Shown here: positions 14,308 through 21,186 of the stretch, piece after piece
Layout of the letters: each line of letters begins with the position of its first letter
How positions within the stretch are numbered: the first letter of the stretch is position 1
Assembly (NCBI GenBank): GCA_016783285.1
Contig: JADHWW010000122.1
Coordinates: 1-27,666, forward strand
Direction of reading: 5' to 3'
From: Anaerolineae bacterium
GTDB lineage: Bacteria; Chloroflexota; Anaerolineae; B4-G1
Length of the DNA: 27,666 nt
Notes under the pieces: model-generated
Databases searched by the model: none
What the model was told of the DNA's origin: nothing
Seen by the model: only the letters and a program-made list of their open reading frames with translations
Program-made: the position numbers and the translations under genes

Positions 14308-15676
14308 TCAGAACATTATTGACGAACTGAAATCCATCGTCGGCGAGCAGTACGTACTGACCTCGCCGGAGGATCTGGTGGCCTATTCCTACGACGCCAC
14401 GTTCACCTCCGCCAGACCCAACCTGGTCGTGCTGCCGGATAGCACGGATGAGGTCTCAGAGGTGCTCAAGGTGGCCAATCGAGAACTGATCCCCGTGGTG
14501 CCTCGGGGGATGGGCACCGGCCTGGCGGCGGGCTCGATCCCTTTCGGCGGGGGGATTGTTCTGGCCTTGACCCGTATGGACCGCTTGCTTGAGTTCGATC
14601 ACGACAACATGATGGTCACGGCCGAGGCGGGGATCATCACCTCAGAGTTGGCGGATGCCGTGGCCCGAGAGGGCTACTTTTATCCGCCAGACCCCACCAG
14701 CGACCACTACTCCACTCTCGGCGGCAACGTAGCCTGCGACGCCGGCGGCGCACATTGTCTCAAGTACGGCATCACCGGCCATTACGTCATGGCCCTGGAG
14801 GTGGTCTTGGCCGATGGACGGGTCATGCGCGTGGGCGGCAAGGCGACCAAGAACGTCACCGGCTACGACCTGGTGCGTCTGTTGATCGGTTCCGAGGGCA
14901 CGCTGGCCATCATCACCGAAGTGACGGTCAGGTTCATCGCCCCGCCCGAGACTGAACGCATAGCCCAGGCGATTTTCCCCCAATTGACCGCTGCCGGCCG
15001 GGCCATCAACGCCGTGCTGGCCAGCGGCGCCAATCCTTCCATGATAGAGATCATGGACGAGACGGCCATCAAAAGCGTGGAAGAATATCTCCACATGGGA
15101 TTGCCCCTCGACGTCGAGGCCATCTTGCTCATCCAGACCGACGGCGACGAGGCGGATGTGGTGCGCGGCATTGAAACCGCCGCCGAGATTTGTCGCCAGA
15201 ACGGGGCCCGTGACGTTCGCGTGGCTGCCACGCCGGAGAAAGGTAAAGAAATGTGGAAAGCGCGGAGCTCCATATCCGGGTCTCTGGGGCGCATCCGGCC
15301 CAACAAACTGGGCGAGGATGTCACCGTGCCCCACAGCGCCGTGCCGGAGATGATCGCCAGGATCAAAGAAATCTCGGCCAAGTGGGGTCTGCCCATCGTC
15401 ATCTTCGGTCACGCCGGCGACGGCAACCTGCATCCGAACATTCTTTTTGACAAGCGCGACGCTGAGGAGTTCAAACGGGTGAAAGCGGCGGTGGGTGATC
15501 TCTTCCGTGCGGCAGTCGAGGTGGGGGGCTCTCTCTCCGGCGAGCACGGGGTGGGGGTGCTCAAACGCCCTTATCTGGAAATGGCCCTGGGGCCGCTGGC
15601 CGTCGAGATGCAAAGACGCATCAAACGGGCATGGGACCCAAAAAATATTCTCAACCCGGGAAAGATTTTCGAGTAG
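14300..15676 (+). CDS. glcD: FAD-binding glycolate/D-lactate oxidase subunit (GlcD-like)
   Basis: A 458-residue VAO-type flavoprotein. FAD-binding signs are VVPRGMGTGLAAGSIPFGGG, DPTSDHYSTLGGNVACDAGG and the NVTGYDLVRLLIGSEGTLAI segment; the C-terminal cap has FGHAGDGNLHPN and GEHGVGVLKRPYLE, as in GlcD and D-lactate dehydrogenases. The frame is open upstream inside glcF, but ATG 14300 follows AAGGAG, overlaps the glcF stop and matches the family start. It oxidises a D-2-hydroxyacid and hands electrons to GlcF. A decayed copy of the same gene lies at 16564-17054 and shares 43 identical bases running through the stop codon, evidence for a duplication of this locus. Confidence 0.9.
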   Translation: MLDQNIIDELKSIVGEQYVLTSPEDLVAYSYDATFTSARPNLVVLPDSTDEVSEVLKVANRELIPVVPRGMGTGLAAGSIPFGGGIVLALTRMDRLLEFDHDNMMVTAEAGIITSELADAVAREGYFYPPDPTSDHYSTLGGNVACDAGGAHCLKYGITGHYVMALEVVLADGRVMRVGGKATKNVTGYDLVRLLIGSEGTLAIITEVTVRFIAPPETERIAQAIFPQLTAAGRAINAVLASGANPSMIEIMDETAIKSVEEYLHMGLPLDVEAILLIQTDGDEADVVRGIETAAEICRQNGARDVRVAATPEKGKEMWKARSSISGSLGRIRPNKLGEDVTVPHSAVPEMIARIKEISAKWGLPIVIFGHAGDGNLHPNILFDKRDAEEFKRVKAAVGDLFRAAVEVGGSLSGEHGVGVLKRPYLEMALGPLAVEMQRRIKRAWDPKNILNPGKIFE

Positions 15677-15698
15677 GGCTGGTAGATTGGTAAGAACG
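15656..15698 (+). repeat. 43-nt direct repeat, copy 1 (end of intact glcD)
   Basis: Identical to 17034-17076. It covers the last codons of glcD, the TAG stop and the TAGATTGG-containing spacer. Confidence 0.9.
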
Positions 15699-15707
15699 GT
15701 TGTTAGA

Positions 15708-15823
15708 TGTCACAAAGGTATTGACATCCTGGCTGAAATCGGCGGAATCCACACCCTGGATGAAGCGAACTCTCTGTTCGAGACCAGGTGCGACCAGGAG
15801 AATGTGGCAAAACTGAGCAAGGG
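15708..15823 (+). pseudogene. pckG 5' fragment (remnant)
   Basis: About 37 codons reading KGIDILAEIGGIHTLDEANS, LFETRCDQENVAKL, clearly homologous to the start of the intact pckG (KGVDILTEIGGINTLSEAKS). Compared with the intact gene the start ATG has become TTG and one base is missing within the first codons, so it is not a working start. It lies at the same place after glcD as intact pckG does after the broken glcD. It joins a glcF fragment in frame near 15824. Confidence 0.85.
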
Positions 15824-15966
15824 TATCGCCGCCCGGCGCATCCAGCAGGCGGCCGAGACCGGCGCGCGGATGGTGCTCTCCACCTGCCAGCGCCGCCCGC
15901 GCCGAGCGTTTCCGCATCCGCGTCAAGGACATTACTGAGGTTGTGCTAGAGGCGATGGAGGAATAA
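15824..15966 (+). pseudogene. glcF 3' fragment (remnant, frameshifted)
   Basis: The first part reads ARRIQQAAETGARMVLSTCQ, matching the glcF end (RRRLEQARDAGAKYIVVSCQ). After a short deletion it shifts frame to ERFRIRVKDITEVVLEAMEE and a TAA at 15964-15966, matching RERIRIRTMDLAEVVARQLE of the intact gene. It is a left-over of a second glcF-like gene fused to the pckG fragment, with no start of its own. Confidence 0.78.
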
Positions 15967-15985
15967 CCTGGGATTAGGACATCAA

Positions 15986-16426
15986 ATGATACATCGCAGC
16001 CAGGCTTCCAAGAGAAGGGAATACGTAGACCGGCTAGAGGAGCTGATTGCGCCCTACCATGTCCTACGAGTCGGGCGCATCCGGCCGGAATGGGTGGCTG
16101 GTATCGCGACTTTGTCGGAGGACAACCTGGATGTGGTGTTAACCCAACCCCGCTGGGCTTACGTTCAGGCCAAACCTGATGGGCGCGCTCGTTTCGTGGA
16201 TCTGGCGTTGGCTGCCGTGCTGAACCCGGATCAAGTTCATCGTGATCGCCATGCGCTGAATGCGATCTTTTACAAGCGCCTGGGCGGGCGAGGCTACTTG
16301 AAAGTGGTACTCTGGCTACAGGGCCAGCGCAGTGACCGCCAACATTCTATCGGGGATTTTTACCCGAAGGACACCCGCAAGGTAGAGAAAAAGCGGAAGG
16401 AGTGGTTGGTCTGGCAAAAAGAATAG
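15986..16426 (+). CDS. Small toxin-like protein, distant relative of the two others in the window
   Basis: A 146-residue basic protein inserted between remnants of glcF and glcD. I do not recognise it with certainty. The part LTQPRWAYVQAKPDGRARFV, then VLNPDQVHRDRH, AIFYKRLGGRGYLKVVLW and IGDFYPKD has the same order of motifs as the toxin-like proteins at 4916 and 10596: tryptophan-containing helix start, a proline-aspartate turn, a 'fY' strand, a 'yl.Vv' strand and a final 'Y'. A PBECR-type nuclease fold is therefore possible. ATG 15986 is used; the ribosome binding site is weak. No DUF2283-like gene follows; a structured element begins in the stop codon instead. The frame is intact although the surroundings are decayed, which suggests a late arrival or selection. 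Confidence 0.55.
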   Translation: MIHRSQASKRREYVDRLEELIAPYHVLRVGRIRPEWVAGIATLSEDNLDVVLTQPRWAYVQAKPDGRARFVDLALAAVLNPDQVHRDRHALNAIFYKRLGGRGYLKVVLWLQGQRSDRQHSIGDFYPKDTRKVEKKRKEWLVWQKE

Positions 16427-16519
16427 GCTACCAGGTGGGGCGGGGGCAATTCTCCCACATTTCTCGTGACCAGGGATGTTCCCTGGTGCGTCGTCCCCTT
16501 TCGACCTCTGGTAGCCTAT
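16423..16519. other. Palindromic structured element overlapping the stop of the 15986 gene
   Basis: A perfect 12-bp outer stem (16423-16434 ATAGGCTACCAG with 16508-16519) encloses a perfect 8-bp hairpin ACCAGGGA/TCCCTGGT (16469-16476, 16480-16487, loop TGT) and a weaker 5-bp stem (16435-16439 with 16454-16458). The TAG stop of the upstream gene is in the left arm. No T-run follows. The layout is like the element at 12720-12780. Confidence 0.55.
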
Positions 16520-16563
16520 CGTAGGGCACTAAGATTATATCACATTTGGAGCAGGGAGTCAAT

Positions 16564-17054
16564 ATGCTACATCTGATAATCATTGAGCAACTTGAAGAGG
16601 CCATCGGTCCCCACAAAGTCCTCACCACCATCGAGGACCGCATCGCCTATTCCTACGACGGCACGTTTGCCCAGAATTTGCCGGACGTGGCCGTCCTGCC
16701 AGAGGCGACCGAGGAGGTGGCGGTAGTGCGCATCCGCCGCCCAGTTTCGCGTGCCGGTGGTGCCCCGAGGGATGGCCTCTGACCTGGCGGCGGCCTCGAT
16801 CCCCTTTGGCGGCGGTATCGCGCTCTCGTTGACGCGGATGAACCGTCTCCTGGAAATTGATGAGGTGAACCGCACCGCGCAGGTCGAGGCCGGGATTGTC
16901 ACCGCCGACTTGCAAGCGGAGGTGGAGAATTGGCACGCTCAAGTGGCCTTATATGGAGCGGACGCTGGGGTCGCTGGCCGTCGAGATACAAAAGCGCATC
17001 AAGCAGGCATGGGACCCGAAGATTATTCTCAATCCGGGAAAGATTTTCGAGTAG
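16564..17054 (+). pseudogene. Decayed second copy of glcD
   Basis: It starts like glcD (EQLEEAIGPHKVLTTIEDRI, AYSYDGTFAQNLPDVAVLP), loses frame near 16725, continues in another frame (VPVVPRGMASDLAAASIPFG, SLTRMNRLLEIDEVNRTAQV), then skips roughly 280 codons near 16930 and ends in a third frame as LGSLAVEIQKRIKQAWDPKI...LNPGKIFE with the stop at 17052. So it has at least one frameshift and one large internal deletion. The last 43 bases with the spacer are identical to those of the intact copy. Confidence 0.9.
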
Positions 17055-17076
17055 GGCTGGTAGATTGGTAAGAACG
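17034..17076 (+). repeat. 43-nt direct repeat, copy 2 (end of broken glcD)
   Basis: Identical to 15656-15698, including the stop codon and the first part of the spacer before pckG. Confidence 0.9.
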
Positions 17077-17104
17077 AGTACCATAGTGAAAAGGGAGAAA
17101 AAAC

Positions 17105-19069
17105 ATGTTAGAACTGAAAAAAGGTGTTGACATCCTCACTGAAATCGGTGGGATCAACACCCTGAGTGAAGCGAAATCCCTGTTCGAGGTCAGGTGCGAC
17201 CAGGAGAATGTGACAAAACTGGGCAGGATTGCCAATGAAGAGGCGCTGCTAAAAATTGCCAACGCGATCTCGATGACTGACCCTGACGTGGTTTTTGTGA
17301 ACACCGGATCAGATGCGGATGTTCAAAGGGTCAGGGAACTGAGTCTCGAAAAAGGCGAGGAACGGCCCCTGGCCATGAGAGACCATACGATTCACTTCGA
17401 CCTGGCCCAGGAACAGGCGCGCATCATTGATAGAACGTACTACATCGTGAACGAAGGCGAAGAGACCAGCATATTGGCCAAGAGCATCCTTCGGGACAAA
17501 GCGTACAACTACGTCGAGACCCACATGACCGGCATTGCGAAGGGGATGACATTACTCGTTGGTTTCTTCAGCCGAGGGCCCATTGGCGCTCCGGCTGCAA
17601 TTCCAGCTCTGGAAATCACGACGTCAACCTACGTCATGCACTCGGCCAACATTCTGTACAGACACGTCTATGACCAGTTCGACGAAGAAGTGGAGCGCGC
17701 GGGACTGTTCTTTACCAATGTTCATAGCGAAGGCCCAAACAGGCCGGAGGATCTGCCGGACGCCAGGGTGTTTATGGACAGGAGTTGGTTGACGACGTTC
17801 TCAATGTTCTGCACGTATGCCGGCAACACGCTCCTGCTGAAAAAAGGCAATCACCGCTTTGCGGTTGACCTGGCGACCTATTATCGTCAAGAGCAAGAAC
17901 TGTCGGAGCACATGTTCATCACCGGCCTGACAGGCCCTGGCGGGAGAAAGACGTTCTGTGCCGGGGCGGCCCCTTCCGGCTGCGGGAAAACCACGACGGC
18001 CATGGTGGGCACGGATTTCATCGGCGATGACCTGGCCCAGTTGTGGATCGCCAAAGATGGGACGTCGCGGGCTATCAATCCTGAGAAGGGTATCTTTGGG
18101 ATTGTGCAGAACGTGAACCGCGAAGGCGACCCGTACCTGATGAAGCGCTTGCGAGAAGAAGGCGCGGAAGTGATCTGGACAAACGTGCTGATTGACGAAA
18201 ACAAAGTGCCGCACTGGGTCGGGAACGGAGAGCAACACCCGCAAAAGGGTTTCAACTTTCAGGGCGAGTGGTGGGCCGGCAAGACGGATGAAAACGGCCA
18301 GCCCATTCCACTCTCTAATCCGAATGCCCGCTGTACAATTGACAATAAATTCATTGGGAATTACAATGAGGTCGCGGCCGAAGATCCACGCGGGGTGGAA
18401 ATCAAGGTGATCACGTACAGCGGGCGGGATAGCGACACGATGCCCCCGGTCTGGGTGGCCAAGAATCCCGATCACGGCGTCGTCATCGGGGCTTCGATCA
18501 TGTCGGCGGCGACCAGGACGGAGGTGGGGGCCACGGGCGTCAGACGCCAACCCTGGGCCAACGAACCGTTTATCCCCGGGCCGCTGGCCGACTATATGGA
18601 TGCCCAGTTTGTCTTTTTCAATTCCGACAAATTAAAGAGCAAACCGATTATGGCCGGGTTGAACTATTTTCTGACGCACGGCGCCCGGGGCGGGGAAGGG
18701 GATGGGCTACTCGGCGAGAAGCGCGACGTAAAAGTGTGGCTCGGCTGGCTCGAACTGAGAGCACACGGAGACGTCGAAGCGATTGAAACGCCCATCGGGT
18801 TTATTCCCAGGTACAAAGACCTCAAAGAACTGTTCGCTGAGATCGGCAAAGAGTATCCGCAGGAACTCTACGACCAGCAGTTCGCGTTCTACGTGGACAA
18901 CATCCTGGCGAGGCTCAATCTCCAGGAAGAGGCTTACGGGAAAGAGCAAGGCATTCCGGCTAAGTTGTTCGAGGTCTATGCAGAGCAGAAAAAGGGCCTG
19001 GAAGCGCTAAAGGCGAAATACGGTTCGGTCATCTCGGTCGAACAACTCGTCGAGGCTGCTCGAAGGTAG
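17105..19069 (+). CDS. pckG: Phosphoenolpyruvate carboxykinase (GTP)
   Basis: A 654-residue enzyme of GTP-type PEPCK length. It carries the kinase P-loop APSGCGKTTT with C293 in the place of the known hyper-reactive cysteine, and other family segments such as GFFSRGPIGAPAAIPALEIT, EGPNRPEDLPDARVF, CAGAAPSGCGK, RAINPEKGIFGIVQNVN, NPNARCTIDNKFI and PGPLADYMDAQF. Many GTP enzymes have PSACGKTN, so SGCGKTT is a variant. It interconverts oxaloacetate and PEP in the cytoplasm, for gluconeogenesis or anaplerosis. ATG 17105 follows AGGGAG by 7 nt. It comes after the broken glcD; fragments of other pckG copies lie at 15708-15823 and 20954-21052. Confidence 0.93.
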   Translation: MLELKKGVDILTEIGGINTLSEAKSLFEVRCDQENVTKLGRIANEEALLKIANAISMTDPDVVFVNTGSDADVQRVRELSLEKGEERPLAMRDHTIHFDLAQEQARIIDRTYYIVNEGEETSILAKSILRDKAYNYVETHMTGIAKGMTLLVGFFSRGPIGAPAAIPALEITTSTYVMHSANILYRHVYDQFDEEVERAGLFFTNVHSEGPNRPEDLPDARVFMDRSWLTTFSMFCTYAGNTLLLKKGNHRFAVDLATYYRQEQELSEHMFITGLTGPGGRKTFCAGAAPSGCGKTTTAMVGTDFIGDDLAQLWIAKDGTSRAINPEKGIFGIVQNVNREGDPYLMKRLREEGAEVIWTNVLIDENKVPHWVGNGEQHPQKGFNFQGEWWAGKTDENGQPIPLSNPNARCTIDNKFIGNYNEVAAEDPRGVEIKVITYSGRDSDTMPPVWVAKNPDHGVVIGASIMSAATRTEVGATGVRRQPWANEPFIPGPLADYMDAQFVFFNSDKLKSKPIMAGLNYFLTHGARGGEGDGLLGEKRDVKVWLGWLELRAHGDVEAIETPIGFIPRYKDLKELFAEIGKEYPQELYDQQFAFYVDNILARLNLQEEAYGKEQGIPAKLFEVYAEQKKGLEALKAKYGSVISVEQLVEAARR

Positions 19070-19107
19070 GTCGAATTGGCAATTCGACGTCGGAATGTCA
19101 TTCCGAC
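19070..19107. repeat. Two adjacent 19-nt perfect palindromes after pckG
   Basis: GTCGAATTG-G-CAATTCGAC (19070-19088) is followed directly by GTCGGAATG-T-CATTCCGAC (19089-19107), each a 9-1-9 palindrome. The outer arms (GTAGGTCG... and ...CGACTTAC) can also pair over the whole unit. The first G is the base right after the pckG stop. REP-like; no T-run. Confidence 0.75.
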
Positions 19108-19133
19108 TTACAGCGGGTTGAGGTGAGGTAACG

Positions 19134-20897
19134 ATGACTACTCAAAAACCAAAAAGGATCCCCTACGGCGTGGCCGACTTTGGGCGCATGCGCAGGGACA
19201 ACATGTATTACGTTGACAAAACCAGGTTCATCCCCCTGCTGGAGGAGGCGCCATATTACGTCTTTTTCATCCGCCCGCGCCGCTTTGGGAAATCTTTATG
19301 GCTGTCTGTCCTGGAACACTATTACGACGTCAATCAAAAAGACCACTTTGAGGAACTCTTTCGAGGCACGTACATCGGCGAGAATCCCACCCCGGAGCGG
19401 AACTCTTACCTGGTGATGATATTCAACTTTGCTATGGTCAACCCGGACATCCGCCTTGTCCACGAATCGTTCGAGGACAATGGGAAAACAGTCGCCGAGG
19501 ATTTTCTGATCCGATACGAACAGTTTTTCGATCAAGGCGAACGACAAAAGATTCTTGCACTTTCCAGAGCAGAAAATCAATTACGGAGAATCTTTACTTA
19601 TGCCGCCAGGAAAAGTCTGCAAATCTATCTGCTGATCGACGAGTACGACAACTTTGCCAACACGATCCTGACGACGGCGGGCGAGCAGGCCTACCGCGGC
19701 CTGACACACGGCACGGGGTTCTTTCGTTACTTTTTCAACCTGCTCAAAGGCGCGACCTCTGCCAGAACGTCGGGATTGGCCCGGCTCTTTATCACCGGCG
19801 TTTCCCCCATCACGATGGACGACGTGACCAGCGGGTTCAACATCGGCGCCAACGTCAGCCTCAGCATCCAATTTAACGGACTGTTGGGTTTCTGCGAGGC
19901 AGAGGTGCGCGAGATGTTGGAATACTACCGGGACGCGGGGGCGTTGACTCTGGACGTAGAGGCGTGTCTGGACACCATGAAAGCGTGGTACGACGCCTAC
20001 CGTTTCTCCAAAAAAGCGGACACGCGCCTCTTTAACTCTGACATGGTGCTCTACTTTCTCGAACAAGCGATGAGGGAAAGGTCTCTGCCGGACCACATGA
20101 TCGATCAAAACGTGCGCGTGGACTATGGCAAACTGCGCCACCTGATCACGGTTGACCAGAGATTGAACGGGAATTTCAGCCAGTTGAAGCAGATCATGGA
20201 GAGCGGCGAAACTGTGAGCGACGTGGTGCTGGGTTTCCCGCTGGAACGGCTGCTCAACCGCGAGAATTTCATCTCTCTGCTGTTCTACCTGGGATTGCTC
20301 AGTTTCGATGGCGTCAGAGAAGGACTCCCTGTGCTTTGCATCCCCAACCTGACCATCAAAAAACTGATGTACGGCTACCTCCGCGAGGGATACCACGACG
20401 TAGACGTCTTTCGCATTGACTTGTGGCACTTGGCCAACCTGATTCGCGGGATGGCGTATCGCGGGGAGTGGCAGGCGGTGTTCGACTTTCTGGCGGAGGA
20501 GATACGCAAACAGACTTCTGTTCGCGACTATCTTGGCGGCGAAAAAGTGATCCAGGGTTTTACGTTGGCCTATCTCAACGTGACCAACTTTTTCCTGACC
20601 TGGTCTGAACGAGAGATGGGGCATGGTTTCGCCGACTTGTACCTCGAACCGTTCCTGGCCCGCTATCCCGATATGCGGTTCGGCTACCTGATCGAACTGA
20701 AATACATTCCGCGTGGTGAGTTTAACCAGGCCCGGCTGCGGGAAAAAGTGCAAAAGGCCGAGGCGCAGTTGAGGAAATACGCTGCCGACGAGCGGATACA
20801 GGATACATTTCAGAACGTGACGCTGAAAAACCTGGTGCTGGTCTATAACGGCTGGGAACTGGTCTATCGGGAAGAACTGACCTGCGAGCGAATGTAA
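19134..20897 (+). CDS. AAA-ATPase-like / PD-(D/E)XK nuclease family protein
   Basis: A 587-residue protein of the widespread family combining an AAA-ATPase-like domain and a C-terminal PD-(D/E)XK (DUF1703, PDDEXK_9-type) domain. The N-terminus has IPYGVADFGRMRRDNMYYVD and the degenerate P-loop IRPRRFGKSLWL (R47-S54), followed by Walker B-like IYLLIDEYDN. The C-terminal nuclease fold is marked by GHGFADLYLEPFL and YLIELKYI (E521, K523 of the E-x-K). The biological role of the family is unsettled; it is common in multiple copies in Bacteroidota and Chloroflexota and may be selfish or defensive. ATG 19134 follows GAGGTGAGG. It interrupts the metabolic genes between pckG and the next pckG remnant. 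Confidence 0.88.
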   Translation: MTTQKPKRIPYGVADFGRMRRDNMYYVDKTRFIPLLEEAPYYVFFIRPRRFGKSLWLSVLEHYYDVNQKDHFEELFRGTYIGENPTPERNSYLVMIFNFAMVNPDIRLVHESFEDNGKTVAEDFLIRYEQFFDQGERQKILALSRAENQLRRIFTYAARKSLQIYLLIDEYDNFANTILTTAGEQAYRGLTHGTGFFRYFFNLLKGATSARTSGLARLFITGVSPITMDDVTSGFNIGANVSLSIQFNGLLGFCEAEVREMLEYYRDAGALTLDVEACLDTMKAWYDAYRFSKKADTRLFNSDMVLYFLEQAMRERSLPDHMIDQNVRVDYGKLRHLITVDQRLNGNFSQLKQIMESGETVSDVVLGFPLERLLNRENFISLLFYLGLLSFDGVREGLPVLCIPNLTIKKLMYGYLREGYHDVDVFRIDLWHLANLIRGMAYRGEWQAVFDFLAEEIRKQTSVRDYLGGEKVIQGFTLAYLNVTNFFLTWSEREMGHGFADLYLEPFLARYPDMRFGYLIELKYIPRGEFNQARLREKVQKAEAQLRKYAADERIQDTFQNVTLKNLVLVYNGWELVYREELTCERM

Positions 20898-20916
20898 ATA
20901 TAGAAAGGAGAAATCT

Positions 20917-21052
20917 ATGAAAGCAACCAAAGAAGAACTCTTGGCCAAGGCTAGAACAGAGGAAGGGCCTTGAAGCGCTGAAAGCGGAATACGGCCCGAT
21001 CGTGTCGGTCGAACGGCTTATCGAGGCTGCTGGAAATCAGAAAGCATCATAG
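20917..21052 (+). pseudogene. Chimeric remnant: malic enzyme 5' end fused to pckG 3' end
   Basis: A good ribosome binding site (AAGGAG) and ATG 20917 start [13 protein letters not shown], matching the malic enzyme start [12 protein letters not shown] at 23944. From about 20954 the sequence switches to EQRKGLEALKAEYGPIVSVE, RLIEAAGNQKAS, matching the pckG end (EQKKGLEALKAKYGSVISVE), in another frame, with a stop at 21050. Translation from the ATG ends after 18 codons. It records a lost malic enzyme-pckG segment. Confidence 0.85.
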
Positions 21053-21089
21053 ATTAAACTGAACGGCCCTGGCTGCGGCCCGGTCGAAT

Positions 21090-21118
21090 TTGACAGACGG
21101 GACAACTGACTGTATTAT
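21090..21118 (+). promoter_or_regulatory. Strong sigma70-type promoter for the lipoprotein-lgt genes
   Basis: TTGACA (21090-21095), 17-nt spacer, TATTAT (21113-21118). The -35 is perfect and the -10 matches 5 of 6. It lies 68 nt upstream of ATG 21187, the best promoter in the window. Confidence 0.65.
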
Positions 21119-21186
21119 TAGGGTACTTACTGGGCTGGCTATGGATGTGAGCAGGCCTGGGCACTCAGGCCAGAAAGGAGGAGAAG

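Noticed and set aside
16428..16643. A 71-codon minus-strand open frame over the palindromic element
   Set aside because: It overlaps the hairpin and the broken glcD and resembles no family.
19581..20948. A 455-codon minus-strand open frame opposite the PD-(D/E)XK protein
   Set aside because: No family resemblance, and the plus-strand protein is complete with conserved motifs.
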